DNA from: Marasmius tenuissimus
Lineage: Eukaryota > Basidiomycota > Agaricomycetes > Agaricales > Marasmiaceae
Direction of reading: 5' to 3'
Assembly: GCA_029532415.1 (NCBI GenBank)
Contig: JAQOTA010000053.1
Coordinates: forward strand, 1,426,001-1,490,000
DNA: 64,000 nt
In this document: in pieces, positions 1-12,690 of the stretch
How the letters are laid out: each line of letters starts with the position of its first letter
Numbering within the stretch: position 1 is the stretch's first letter
Translations under genes and position numbers: made by a program
The notes under the pieces: generated by a model
Told to the model about the DNA's origin: nothing
Seen by the model: the letters and a program-made list of their open reading frames with translations, nothing else
The model's database searches: none

Positions 1-1502
1 AGCCGCCTTCTCCGTCCAGTCCACTGTTCTGACACAATTTCAGTCTATGTAGTGCCTCGCGCTGTGTTTCTGCTAAGGTTGCAATCGCTGGCGAGAGCCA
101 CACGAACTTGAGTCGCAGGTCAAGACGATGTTTACGGGAAAGTTTGAAGACCGTGTATATGGAGCTCCAGAGCTCCAGCGCTTCGACTTTGCGCGGGGAT
201 ATTCGTCGCGTACCAAGAACGGAGCGCTGAGCACCCGCTGGCTCGGAAAATGTACGGGAGTATTAGGTTCGACGGTTGACTCAACTATGAGCACATAATT
301 CATCGGAAAATTGTGCGTCATTTGTGGTCCGGCTACCCGGTGTTGATGTTGGGCGTCCGGCTGTTGGTGTCGGGCGTTGGTAGGTCGGTCTTCGCTTTTA
401 CCAGCAGTCTCATTGAATTCCACAAGTATACTGTTGAATGTTCATATAATAGCCTTAATCAACTTAAGCTCTTGGGTCTATCGTCCTGAGTGTGAAGCAC
501 GTCGTAAAGATACAAAGGAAGTTGGAAGCACGGCCGACTCGACTAACTGAGATGCCGCACTCCGGCATCATTCGGAGAATGCCTGGTTCATGTTAGAAGT
601 TTACAGAGCTTTCGTGACTGCTTCAGAAGTTGAGGCTGAAATGACCCTCAGAATACAGGTGATTGAATACCCAAGGGTGTTTTAAGTGACAATAGAGACC
701 CTCAAGAACACTGTCAGCTGCGAAAGTTCTGCTGACTGGGTGAGTTGCCGGTCTTCCCAGGATGCCGATAGCTCGGCACTCGCGATAACGGCAAATGCAA
801 ATTAAGAACACTTGGATAGTATACACACGAGTCCGGACTGCCTATGTTAAAACAGTGAGTAAACCAAGCCACCTCCCTCGAGAATATAGATAATCTGATG
901 CAAGATAAAGCCTAGTGCCTTGATGAGGCATCGCAGAGAAGTTATGTGCGTACTTGCATGGTAGCAAGGACCAAATAAACCGCAAACCTTGTGATGGCGG
1001 AGACCGGTCCAGAGTGGACACCGAAAGCCAACGCCGGACGATTCTTAGAGCGCCAACATCCAACACCGGACGTTTCCTTAACGGGAAGCCCCAACCCTGG
1101 ACAATTCCGTAAAGGTTCAAGAATATGTAATGAAAAATGCGCTCATACTCAACACTACTCTAGTCAGAGCTTCCTCACGATATCCGAACCACAATGGGCA
1201 CGCTGTTCGGCCCTTTACCCACCTCCCGTCGGTGCAAGAGCCCACCATGATGCATGATGGTTTTACACCTGTCAGGCCGTAGACCTTATCGGTAAGACAT
1301 GCTTCCCCCCAGCATTGCCCGCAGAGCAACTCACGCTATCCTTCTCCAGCTCGAGATTCGAAGAAGACTCCTCATGAGTTACTTGAACCGGACAATTTAG
1401 AAGTACGGTGACGACCCTGTTGACGTGTAAACTCCACGCCGAAGGCCGACTTGAGAAGTTAGGTATCACTGATTGCGTAGGAGCTTGCGTACATAGTGCA
1501 AA
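1..1502. other. gene-free stretch
   Basis: No reading frame here carries a recognisable domain, and none joins plausibly across splice sites. Three loosely spaced imperfect copies of a CCAAC-x-CCGGACG-type motif lie near 1027-1110. I see nothing else that I can support. Confidence 0.5.
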
Positions 1503-1901
1503 CGTAGATGATGGCACTGGGCATTTTGATGTCTAGTAGGGCCTGATGTGCTCGTGTCTAGTGTGTCAGACCCTGAGATAGACCATCAAACAAAGATTTT
1601 CTAAGTCCCCCCAGGGGAAAACAACCATTGCTTGGACCGATCCCACTGGACACAAGCACGTCAGATCCTACTAGACATCAACACTGAGGGCATTTTTCTG
1701 TCAAGTAGGACATGTCGTGGTGGTGTCAAGTGGGCCAGGACCAAGCCAAGTCCAAGCAATGGTTGTTGCACCTTGGGAGGACTTAGAGAATCTTTGTTTA
1801 ATGGTCCATTTCAGGGTCAGACACACTTGACACCAACACATCATGCCCTACTTGACAGAAAAATGCCCCCAGTGCAAAATGCCCCCGGTGTGATGTCTAC
1901 G
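1503..1901. repeat. long imperfect inverted repeat, MITE-like
   Basis: The left arm (about 1514-1634) and right arm (about 1751-1875) are inverted copies of each other over roughly 120 bp with scattered mismatches; TCCAAGCAATGGTTGTT in the right arm pairs with the inner end of the left arm. The central 115 bp is itself a weaker inverted repeat, so the motif TGT-C-AAG/TAG-TAGG recurs four times. Outer homology may extend to CGTAGA at 1503 and TCTACG at 1901, where the right arm has an extra copy of a GCACTGGGGGCATTTT-like segment. I could not find a clear target-site duplication. It has no coding capacity and would be a non-autonomous element or a hairpin-forming repeat. Confidence 0.7.
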
Positions 1902-2503
1902 CTATGGCCAAAGGACTGTACTGTATTTTCGTCGTTGAATAGATGGTGCAATGCAGTCCAGTGAAATGCTCCCATTCAGCTTGGGCCCATTGGGCAGATG
2001 TACGGTTTCATTCAGGTACTTAGAACCGGTCAGCATGATCCAGCTTCGTGAGAACTTGACATCCAGGGATTGTCTTCCGTGCAAGTTTTATGAGTCAAAA
2101 ATGGGCAACGGGAGATAATTCACAATGCTGGCTCTCCGGACCGATGTCCATTATGGCTGAGTACCTGAACAGAAGCAGTGGCTGTTGGATGTTGTGCACT
2201 CAGGCCCGTTGCATTTGCGGTCAATAGACTGTCGGAGAAGTACCGTTATACCCGCTCCCGCTCATAAAACGAGCCTTCTACTGAGTACAACCTGTATGCA
2301 TGATAGGTGTACTGCATCTGAGTTTCCGGACCGAGAATAAGGTAGATTAGTAGTTCTGAGTCCTCGAGAATCAATTGAAAGAGGGGCCGCCAAATCAGTA
2401 TTCAGTAGTCACCGTGTATTCAATCCCGCACTTCACTGGGCGGACAGACAAGTAGGCTCGTTGTATAATTAAATCCGCGTTGCTTTTTCTCGGGAGGGAC
2501 CGC

Positions 2504-2865
2504 AGACTCCTACCCATTCGCTTCCGGGCCCCAAAAGCTCAGAGGAGGAGGTTAATTTGAGAGAACGTCGGATGTATTTGTCTCTGAACCTTATTTTGTT
2601 TGTCCGCTTTTTTGGGGCCCTACAGCGACTGGCATAATATATAAGCGCCCTACGCCAGAAGCTGTTAGCGCCTCGCTGTTTTGGCCCATAGCCGCCCAGG
2701 GCGTCTATATATTATGCCAGTCGCTGTAGGGCCCTAAAAAAAGCGGACAAACAAAATAAGGTTCAGATGATTTCAAATATATTCAACATGTTCCCATTGC
2801 TCAAACAACTTGTCCTCTACATCCTCTGAGCTTTTTTGGGCCCGAAAGCGAATGGGTAGGAGTCT
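2504..2865. mobile_element. MITE with long inverted repeats and 11-bp TSD
   Basis: Terminal repeats begin AGACTCCTACCCATTCGCTT at 2504 and end with the reverse complement at 2865, with arms of about 42 bp. A second pair of arms of about 60 bp (2584-2643 and 2706-2766) is almost perfectly complementary, apart from a short A/T-run difference. The element is flanked by the direct repeat GGAGGGACCGC at 2493-2503 and 2866-2876, which I read as the target-site duplication. Long terminal repeats with a 9-11 bp duplication fit Mutator-like elements. There is no transposase, so it would be non-autonomous. The near-identity of the inner arms suggests a fairly young copy or selection for the hairpin. 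Confidence 0.75.
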
Positions 2866-2876
2866 GGAGGGACCGC

Positions 2877-4150
2877 AGCTTGTGTGTGGCTGAAGTGCCA
2901 GCGGCTGGCGGTGCTAGAACTTGTACGGACCGTAAAACGTTCCCACGCTAGCTCTTTTCTTCTCCTCTCCATCAGAGCACTCCAACTCAGGCCTGTGCCC
3001 AAAGCTTTGGAGCTCGTGGCGTGCATAGTTAGTAAGGCCGGCGCGATTCCGTATATCTCGAATAAGACCCACAAGAGAAAGATTGTGGAGATTGGACTAC
3101 GGGTGCAGACTCGATAAATTTGTACATCTCCAAGGTTTCATTTCACATCTCTGATATCTCTGAGACGTGGAGGGCTAGCTGTAGTTGATGGTATTGGAAA
3201 CCAAGGTATATCTATTGCTTGCATGTATTCAACTCTAATGCTCTTCGATATTCACGGAAAACAGGACTTCTCGTAGTTCTTAGTGAACTGAATCCAAGAT
3301 GTCAGTAGAGTGAGTCTGGCCCACAAGTTGCCCTTTCATACGGAGGGACAGCTTACCTGGGACTGGAATGGCATTTAATACATTATGGCTACAGGTATGA
3401 AGCCGAAATGAAGGGATGGGCTTGTTCATTTTGCGTATGGTGAGCTATTTCGTCGCCTCTATCCCGCTTGCTCGTCGGATGAAAATGATTTTTTGGCTGA
3501 CATGACATTGACTAAGTGATACTGAAGGATCCTGCATAAGACCGGATCGACACGGCCCTTTCTTCTAGTCGCTCTAAATTCAAGCAACGGTTCTACTAGC
3601 GTTGTGGGTGCCTCCTTACATCCACAAATCGGATTCGTCAAGATGATCACTTGCCAAACCAGGGTTTCATCCCGCAATTTGTCGCCAGCCGCCGTCTCGG
3701 CTTCCTCCACACTAACGCTATGAGTTCTCTCTCGGTGCGGCTCAAGGGTAATTTTCCTCGCAACCACCCATACCTCTGGCCAGTGGCCGCCATACCAGTA
3801 CTTAACATCCGGTCACAACGGGTGGCTTTGGCCTCTTTGAACTGATGTCGACACGTCCAGACGTTTAGAATTTCAATTAGAACACCCATGCGACGGGTCA
3901 CTCGACCGTTCCGCTCAGTTACACGGGACTGACAACGGGCTATGCCGCTATCATGTTCCGCGATACGAAATCTCGATCACTCTTATATGGCTAGATGACG
4001 CGACATTTACTTAAACCCACCTTCCTTCCACTCACCAGACTCTATACCCCCCTACCCAACGCTCACGGTGACGGCTAGCGCCTGTCTACACTCAATAAAA
4101 ACCGCAGCTGTATCAGTTGTGTTATCACCATCCGCCATCGTTCAAATTCT
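2877..4150. other. gene-free stretch
   Basis: Only short frames on both strands, none with a recognisable motif. The last 130 bases before the gene at 4151 are pyrimidine-rich, as in many fungal promoters, but I see no clear TATA box. Confidence 0.4.
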
Positions 4151-5075
4151 ATGACTCTGACGCACGCCCAACGATCCCATCTCATACGTTCGACACGAAA
4201 ACTCGGTGCGTTGCTTGGAGAAACGCCGACCATCGAAGTTGCAGATCTCTCTCGAAGTAGTTCGACTTCCTCAACCTCGTCAACGTTCTCCCGCCCATTG
4301 TCTTCATTTCATCCCCATCCAACTATCAGCTTGACTATTTCTGCAGAGTCGTTCCCGCCCGTGCAATGCAGCTCCCTACCGCCCACCCCGACCCGTTGCT
4401 CTTTGAATAGGGACTCACCTTGTCATCCCCATACCCCCATACCTTCAACGGACCGTGACTCGATTGATATGAGGCGAAGGCGGCTCGCCAAGCTTTCGCG
4501 GACATTCGGTGAAAACATTCCTCCCGAACTCGTCGCCTCAGGCGATCGGTACCCCGGTTTCGATGTTACCCTCGACGAGACAAATCAGTACAACGAGGAT
4601 AGGTCGTCATGGAAAGAGAAAGAGAGCACGGAATCCCACGAATCATTCTATATTGGTAAGTCGCTGTCCACAGTTACCCATGGACGTGAGTACTTATCGA
4701 CGAGGACTTATAGTTGAAAAACCCACGTTCGATGTGAAGGCTCGATCAAAGTCGTGTCGATTATCTGGGCTCTCATCCATTGGTTCGCTTCCCCCTGAAT
4801 CTCCACCCCCACCATACACCACGCTTGGGAGGTCTGCTTCCCTCATGGTCTCATCGACTCGTTCACGATCTAAGCATAACTATGCATTATCTGAAACACA
4901 CTTTGGTAAAGACGATGGCGTGGACCTGGCGTTTGAGCAACTCAACAATCACCAGGACCCACACGCTCGTCATTCAAAGTCCGAACTGACTCATCGGAGA
5001 CAGAAGGGCTGGTCTGGGGAATGGAACCGCGATGATATGGAACAGGTTGTGAAGAAGCTGAGGATGTTGAAGTAG
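4151..5075 (+). CDS. conserved hypothetical protein, Ser/Pro-rich
   Basis: Two exons, 4151-4655 and 4714-5075, joined by a 58-bp intron (GTAAGT...TATAG), give a predicted 288-residue protein. Most of it is low-complexity Ser/Thr/Pro sequence with likely disorder. Two segments look conserved: a basic stretch RRRLAKLSRTFGENIPPEL near residues 100-120, and the C-terminus, where KGWSGEWNRDDMEQVVKKL forms a probable amphipathic helix ending at the stop. I recall this arrangement from basidiomycete hypothetical proteins but know no function. There is no signal peptide or membrane segment. The frame stays consistent across the intron, which supports a real gene. The start is the first ATG in frame. 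Confidence 0.7.
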
Positions 5076-6737
5076 TCGAAGCGTCGAGCGCTTTGACTGA
5101 TATCTTATCGGTTCATGTCTTTCTTTTCTTGCGTTCGTCGATCTCTGCAGAGCACCTGTACTAGTATGTCTTCTATCTGACTGCGACATGTACTTTCGTT
5201 TCATCTTCTATTCTTCGTTGTTATGATCTTGTAATCATTCACATTCAGTACACGTACAATCTCCATAATTCTAACACTCTACTTTCCATAGTAGTACTCA
5301 TTGCTTTCGTACGGTCTTCGCCACTTCTCTGAGTATCACCTGTACTGTACACTACCATACCGACATCTTTGTATTCATACCATTCGTCACTTGAACACTG
5401 ATAGCTATTCCACTTTGCCTCGATGTAGTATTACCGCGAGGAGATAGTAGTGGACACGGTTGCAAATAGCCTTGGAGAACTGAAGCCGTAGTTCCGCCGC
5501 GACGAACGGGGCTTTGAAGGTATAGGCGCACAAGTATATCCGGACTCGTACTTAGTTACCTTAGCGACTTCTTCATTGCACCCGAACGAAACACGGAGGC
5601 GGGGGAACCCCATGGTTTTGATAGAACACGACGCAAGCTGCTGATTCGCACACTGAACGAGAAGAAGACCGGGCGTCGATGTCGATGTTTGAACGATCAT
5701 GACAGCGATGACAGGCCTGTAGGAACTCGAAGCTATGCTCAGTGACTGCCGCCATGTCGCGTTTGTGGGGTCAACGATTGATGGGGTTTTGTGGAGTGTG
5801 GCTGGCGTGCTGACGAGCCCCTACATAGTAGGAGTAGGCTCAAAATGATGGCTCGAAATGGATTCAAACTAGTGGAAAGGTTTTGACGACCCTGGTCGGA
5901 ACTTGTACCGCCCTATTCCTGGTCCCCACGTCACCTCCGTTCAAAAATGGATGCCTCCCTCGAGTGAGACGTTGAACAGCTTCTTTCTCCATGTGTACGG
6001 TGGCAGGCCGAGACCCAGCCGGATGCAATATGGGGACATTCTTATCGTAAGTAGGTTTGCCACTGGAAGGAAGGCTTGTCAGTCCAGCATCTCTTTGGAT
6101 ATATTTTTGAACTTCAGGCCTACCTTTCCGTGCCCAGCCCCCGCTTGACCCCGCTTGACTTGGTCGCAGCAATTGTATCTCCTCAAAAGAGTCATCCAGT
6201 CCAACTTTTGCTACGGGTTTTAGGTTGCTACAGGGCGAAACCTGGCGAAACATACATCAATCCCATACGTTTCATACCCTTGACAAGTTAAAGAAACATT
6301 GGCTGGCTGCCGCGAGAATCCTGGCATAGTATTCCACTCCGCTATTTTCTCTGAAACGCCCATTTGCCACAGCGTTCAAGAGTTTCTTGAAACAGGTCGG
6401 GACTCGGCAGATCATAACAAGTTCGAGATACACGGGTGGTATCGATCTGTGTCCGCACTTGTAGTACCTCGATTCCTTGTACAGCCCAGACGCTGGTCAA
6501 GACGAGTGGTGGTGTCTGCGAGCAGAAAGGCTGTTCCTGGACCAAGACTGGACGGTTGACTGGGCGAAGCATTGTCACTGAGTTGGCAGAGCAAGAGAAA
6601 ATAGAGTATTTCACACGGTTCATAAAGCGTGACCGCGTCGTCGTGACGTCAAACGCCGGTGGCACGCGACCGTTTGTTCGAATTTGGCAATCTCGGCTTG
6701 CTCATCGACTACATCGTGCTCGCCGTCGTCGACAACG
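5076..6737. other. intergenic, no supported gene
   Basis: Separates the gene ending at 5075 from the LIM gene. Minus-strand frames around 5431-5755 can be joined at a splice-like site but show no domain. A short tandem CCCCGCTTGA repeat lies near 6163-6184. The 5' UTR and promoter of the LIM gene must lie here, but I see no distinctive element. Confidence 0.4.
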
Positions 6738-9700
6738 ATGAGCAGCTATCATCAATGGCAACATCCACCACCAACAATGCAGGCTCAATATAGCCAGCCA
6801 CCTCAGCCACGACCACGATCTATGACTGCCGAGTACCCAGTTAATTACCCACCTCAGCATCGACCTCCTCCCCAAATAGCACACGCTATTCCTGCGCAAG
6901 CACCTCCTCCCGGTCATAATCGATTTCCCCCACCTATGCAGGCTCCTCAGTACTCGAATGGTCCATCAAGAGCGTCCTCAGTGTCACCCACTCGACGGCC
7001 TTTACCAGTCGTAGCAGCAGCTCCTGCTCACATGGGACATCCGGTAAAGCACCAGTCAATCGATATGTCCAGGTTTCCACCACCCCAGCCACCACCAGCT
7101 CACTCACAGAGCTTTGTTCAATTGCAAGCTCAGAGGCTACAACAGTATCAGCAACAACAGCAGCAGCAGCAGATACCACGATCGAGGAGTCCCAGTCCTG
7201 TAAAGCGGCGCCCTAGCCCTCCAAGGTTCTATGGAAATGCAACTGGTAACACGAGCAATCCACCCAGTCCTACTAAATATCAGGGTCAGTTTCAGCTACC
7301 CCCAACGGGATCTGCCCCGACTGGCCCACCTCGTTCTCATGGTCAGATCTTTGCACCTCCCATCACAACCTCTCAATCGCAACCTAGCCCGACGAGGTCA
7401 GGACCTCTGCAGCAGCAACAGCAGCCTGTTTGGGCTCAGCAGCCTCCAGTAGGCCTCCCCATGGCCTCTCCGACACGTTCACAACCACTCCCTCAAGTAC
7501 AGCAGCCACCTCCGCCACCAGCTTTACCTCCTTCACAACAAACTCCACCCCAATCCCAATTCCAGTACAACACGCCCAAGTCACGCCTTCCAAATCCTAT
7601 ACTTGACCCGCCGTCGCTCAGCTCCGCTACTTCTCCAGAACCGGGTCAGAAATTCGTCCCCTTGTGGAAGCGAAACGCCAACTCGTCGAGAATCAGAGGA
7701 GTAAATGGTAGCCTTGACGGTGGGTCTGTAATCAACCCTCCTCCTCAGCAGATGGCCAGAAATACGTTCAGCTCCCCAGGAAGCGGGCTCGCTCCCAAAC
7801 CCTCCGTCTCATCGCAGCAGATGGACAGAACAATGGCTTACAGCGCACCTGCCCCCCCACAACCAGCCCCAAGGTCGACGTTCGAACAACCACGACCATT
7901 CACGGAGAAAGAACGTTTCTCGTCTTCTTCCGCCATGCAATCTTCTCCCCCACAACCGCGCCAGATGGAGCGAACCCCTGCATCCACTCCTGGAGGCTCG
8001 TATCCTCCACGCGGCTCTACTTCCTCGAGTCAGGCTCCCCCTCCTCAGCTACAGCCACAACAGATGGCTAGAAGTTCTGCTTTCAGCACCCCAACTGCTG
8101 GTGCCCGTAGCTCCAGCTTTGCCTCTCCATCAAACTCCCCTGAACGCGGAGGCAGGCGACCGTTACCCTCTGCACCAGGGCCAGGTTCTTCTGCAGCACC
8201 TCTTCCTCGACCTCAGACATTTACCCGATCCAATGGCACATCTTCAGGTGCGCCACTCCCAACCCAATTTGGGCGCGGTAGGCCTTTACAACGAAATCAA
8301 CCGGACGAAGAGGAGTCGGATAGCTCGGAGGAGACCGACGACGAGTATGGCCCCAGTGATGAGGACAAAGGGGGTTTCGTTCATTATGTTCAGCAACGTC
8401 AATCACAGCAAGCATTTCAGATGGACAGACAGATGGGAGCATCTGATCCAGGTAGCGGGAGGCACACGGGTGGCCCCAGGGGCCCTCCGACTGCCGGTGG
8501 CAACAACGCGCCTCGACCGCCAAGTATGAGCTCTGTGGCACAATCGTTACCAGGCACTGCGAGTACTACGCTAAAATTTGCCGCTATGAGTCTAGACGAA
8601 CAGAATGGAGCCTCTAGTGGCGGACACTGGCCATCTGACCTACCTAGGCTCCCCCGCGGACCCGGTTCGAACTTTGCCTCGAATGGAGGGAGTAATATCC
8701 GGCAGACGTCCCCGAGGGAGATACCCAATCTGGACGATGAGCCACCGCCTTCGCGACCACTATCAGCTGCATCTTCCGTGGCCTCGTCGTCGGCCTTCGG
8801 TTACACCGGAAGTCGACATTCGCCTTCAGGATCGTCTGTATCGTCGAGTTCGTACTACCAGCCACGGCCACAACCTCCCTTATCGTCGTTCCCTCCCCAA
8901 ACTCCACCTCCTACTCAACCGCAGATCAACATAGAAAGCCCCAAGCCTCTTGGTGGTAGAGATCGGGTTGGGCAGGTCGACGTAAAGAGGATTGGAAGGG
9001 AAGCCGAACAGGCTGACCAGGCCGGTTCCTTCTCTAGACCAAACTCTGCTCATACCTCCCGCTCCTCTCGTCCTCGGAAACCACAAAGTCCGACTCCGAC
9101 TACAGAGATACCGATGATAAATATCTCAGGTATTGATGGAGGAAACAATGGCAACCGAAGTCGGCCACCATCGGGAGCATCAGTTCCGATGATAAACATC
9201 TCTGGCATTGACGATGATGACGACCCTTTTGGAGGGCCCATGATTAACGTCTCAGGGCCGGACGATGACCATAGTGCTAGCTCACGACGAGGTGGAGGCG
9301 GGGGGTCTGCGAGTCCTACGAAGATCGTGTTTGAGGTCCCCGGGATCAGTATCGATAATGGGTCCAGCGGGGGGATACCCCGGATTTCGGTAGACGACGA
9401 GGACGAGAGTAACGACCATCACAACAACCACAACCATCATCGACGTCCACTTCCTCAACAGCAGCAACAGGTTACGCCTCAACCGAAACCTCGCGGGTTG
9501 ATTTGTGGAGGCTGTCACTCGTCAATTGTCGGCAGAATAGTCGCAGCGATGGGGATGAAGTGGCATCCAGGATGTTTTCGGTGCTGTGTTTGCGACGAGC
9601 TGCTAGAACATGTCAGCTCATACGAGGGCAAAGATGGAAGACCGTATTGTCATCTGGACTATCACGATGTATGTTTTTTACTGCCTGCCTAGTTTTGAAA

Positions 9701-10329
9701 CGCACTGAAGCTGAGAATGCGATAGGCCTACGCTCCGCGATGTTACCACTGCAAAACCCCTATTGTGGAGGAACGATTCATCTCCCTTGACGATGCAGCC
9801 CTTGGGAAGCGCACGTATCATGAACAGCACTTCTTCTGCTCGGAATGCGGTGATCCATTCTTGAGTCCTAGTTCCGCCAGTAGGCATAATCGAGATCGGG
9901 ATTACAGGAATGGCGGTGGTGAAGTTGCTGTCTGCGGTGAGTCTCTTTACCTGTCGGTGTGGCTAGTCCGTCAATCTTACAAATCTTCCGAACAGGCGAT
10001 GGGTTCTACGAGGATGACGATGTTGGGTTCACGGTGTATAAAGGCTACCCGTATTGTGAGGCTTGCCATGTACGGCTGAGACTCCCAAAGTGTCGCAAGT
10101 GCAAGAAACCCATTCGGGACCACGTGGAAGCTGTAGAAGCACTCGGAGGGAAGTGGTGTTGGGGATGTTTCTGCTGTGATGTGAGTGAAGGTATCCAGCT
10201 ATCGGCCGATGTGATTCTGACTTTTGATAGATGTGCGACAAACCGTTCGAGGAGCCGGCATTCTATGAAAGAAATAAGAAGCCGTACTGCGAAGGGTGTT
10301 TTAGTATTATTGTGAGGAATGAGATATGA
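6738..10329 (+). CDS. LIM-domain protein with long Pro/Gln-rich N-terminus
   Basis: Exons 6738-9668, 9726-9936, 9996-10180 and 10231-10329 give a predicted 1141 residues. Residues 1-920 are disordered and rich in Pro, Gln and Ser, with a poly-Gln run encoded by CAG/CAA near 7150-7172. Three LIM zinc domains close the protein: LIM1 from C923 (CGGCH, then WHPGCFRCCVC), LIM2 from C983 (CYHC, then YHEQHFFCSEC) and LIM3 from C1080 (CRKCKKP, ending PYCEGCF). In LIM3 the usual His ligand is Cys (KWCWGC), which can still bind zinc. The design resembles fungal paxillin-like LIM adaptors that act at actin and polarity sites, though I cannot assign orthology. Repeated motifs occur in the tail (QQM-x-R at residues 337, 360, 408 and 441; PMINISG from 792). 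Start: an in-frame TTG upstream was ignored for the first ATG. Confidence 0.9.
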
Positions 10330-10429
10330 TGTTCAAGGGTTCAATTGAGGGTTTTTAACGATAGAAACATATTAATATCCTATTGTTGTATGTCACATCG
10401 AGAGAGACGACTGAATGTACGGTGAAGAG

Positions 10430-12690
10430 ATTGATTGCAAGTTATTTAGGGAGACAATGGGGAGTTCGTGCAGATACGCTTTATGATCAAGGAAGTTGGA
10501 TGTGGGTCCTCGTGTGTCCCATCTCGGCCAGATTCCCACGCCGACATTACCTCAAAAAATTGCTATACAGGGTTACTGGTATGGCCTCGTCCGACAGGGA
10601 GGGTGAGGAAAATCGTGCCCTTGAGTCTTACACAAGACCTCTTGCCTCCCACTTCGATATGTATTCCTCCCGCTGGCCTGCAGGCCACTGATTTCACGAC
10701 GTTCGTCATACTTACCGCCACTTCGCACATAAATCCGCACGACTCCATGCCCTTTTTCAGTCTAAGGCACGCCAGATGCTCCGCACAACTCTCAGTCCGG
10801 ATTTCACATTGACCAAGCCATGATCGAATCCAACCATATGCAGTCACAGTGTCATAACCCTCTATCTAGGAAACTGTATCGCACAAGCCCCATGATTCCA
10901 GAGTCTCCGAAATATGAAAGAAGATGTATTCAGGGGAATTAAACTCTGATGGTACGCTGCAGACATAAAAACAAAGGTTGAGTCCTTGGAGCTGGTAAGG
11001 GGAGGCGGGACGTGGGAAACGAGTACTTACTCTAGCGAGTGCCCATTCACTGGTAATTTTCGTAAGGTGGGTGTCTCTCACTTTCACGCAGTCGGGGCAC
11101 GTGAGGTCGGATGTATATTTAACGACCGCATCTCGGATTGCGGTCGTAGTTGTATCTTGAAGGACGAACTGTTAGTATCTCCAGTAGCGTCTTAAGATAG
11201 GTATGACCGGGCAGGAGCTTCTCACCGGGTTTGATGGTGAACAACATCGATGCAACAGCAAGATTCCATCCATTTTTGAGCTGCCGCTGGTTCCTAATAT
11301 CACAGTCATTGGTCGTGCTGTGGTATCCAAGATCAGCCGCCATCAACTTCTTGAGTGTCTCTGTACGGGCAGTGTGGAGCTGGAAGAGTCGCAGCAAGTA
11401 GATTGATCCCATCCTTTTTGACAACTCCTCGCTGATCTGCGAAAGCTCAACGACGAGGGTGTGAGTCGAGGCAATGGTGGCAAGGGATTTCATATCGTGT
11501 TGAGCAGCAAGTGCATAGACTTCGAGGGGATGAAGGGGGGCGCAGGCCAGCAAATATTGGTAGAAGTGAGACGTTGGCGCGATCGTTCCCGTAGCCGAGA
11601 TACCATATTCAAGAAAACGGTCGATGGCGCTCAGGAGGACCTGGATATCAACCGCTGCCGGGGCAGTGGTACCGGAAACATCATAGACCGCCTGGAACAT
11701 GATATCTAGCTCAGATGAGCTGACATCTCTCATGAAGAGCACTCTCTGCGACTTGTCCTGCGTCGTGAGGGGTAGAAGTCCTTTGAATGAGTTGCTTGAG
11801 ACTCGCAAAATTGTCGCCTCGTCAACGTAGAAGATAACGGAATCGCTGGAGAGCAAAATGGTGTCTGCAGAAGGTCGAGGGCCATTAAGACTGGTGGCCC
11901 CGAAGGTTGGTGAAATCGATAAGCGGGTCCCTCCTGCTCTACCAGGATCCTCGAACTGTGGACAATAATAATATAAGAGCTATGGTGATATGATAAAAAA
12001 AGATGTATGTACCTCCATGCCCAGAGCAAACAATCCTTCGTCAAACATGATTCTTGTGGTGATGGGTGAGCTTGAAGAACGGTGAGCGGTTAGATTGGTC
12101 TGATGAGTTCCATTTCTCAAGAAGCCGAAACGGCGGAGAAGGATATTGAAAGGTTAAGCTTCGGATTCGACTCCCCAAGCCCGTATACCAGGGGTGTTGG
12201 GTTTAAGCTGGAGTCCCTCCAACTAGCAGGGAAATCTTTCTCAGCGTGATTCACCGCTTGCGTCGTCTCCCCCGAATGTATTGAGTTCACAACGCGCAGG
12301 GGGAAATGGCTCCCCCAACAATCGTCAGACGTTACGCCATACGACCAGGCTCTTGCCGGAGCCTGCGTTTTCTCCGGTCGGGCACTAGACTAATTCCTGG
12401 GCTCAATCTATCAGAGAATGAGTTGGCCGGTCGAAACTATGAGACGAAAGGCCGATATGCAGTCACTATGAACATGGCTTACTCGGCCAAAGTTCTATTG
12501 GGACAAGAAAATCTTGCAGTAGTCGCCCTCCGAATCAGGAGAAGGCTCGGGCTGGGACCTGTCCGGCAAGCGGGCGCCGTACAATCGTGCCGTTCGGGGC
12601 ACGAACAATACTGAGGAGACTGACTCGTATAAATGCAGACGTCGGGCATCGCCTGTATCATTTCCGTGGAAATACGCTGAGCTTGTAGCT
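10430..12690. repeat. duplicated block, copy A
   Basis: This stretch resembles 13490-15760 at an offset of about 3.07 kb, including non-coding DNA on both sides of the BTB gene. Downstream, TTCGTGCAGA-x-ACGCTTT and GGAA-x-TTGGATGTGG recur near 10468 and 13532. Upstream, CGTCAGACGTTACGCCAT recurs near 12323 and 15400. The coding part is better conserved than the flanks. It is a tandem segmental duplication old enough for intergenic drift. Confidence 0.75.
10939..12048 (-). CDS. BTB/POZ-like protein, copy A
   Basis: Four exons (12048-12013, 11955-11226, 11155-11031, 10956-10939) encode a predicted 302 residues. The first exon has only 12 codons (MFDEGLFALGME) and the last 6 codons. After a variable N-terminus, SDSVIFYVDEATILRVSSNS matches the start of the divergent BTB folds abundant in Agaricomycetes, followed by an all-helical region. 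The C-terminal exon keeps a pair CPDC. Such proteins are often assumed to mediate protein contacts, perhaps as Cul3 adaptors, but function is unknown here. The copy at 14012-15116 has the same exon sizes within one codon, which strongly supports this model, including the tiny end exons. Confidence 0.85.

Noticed and set aside
5864..6253. 129-codon minus-strand frame upstream of the LIM gene
   Set aside because: No recognisable domain, and the LIM promoter and leader should lie here.
6684..6737. LIM protein start at the upstream TTG
   Set aside because: TTG starts are not expected in nuclear fungal genes, and an ATG in frame follows at 6738.
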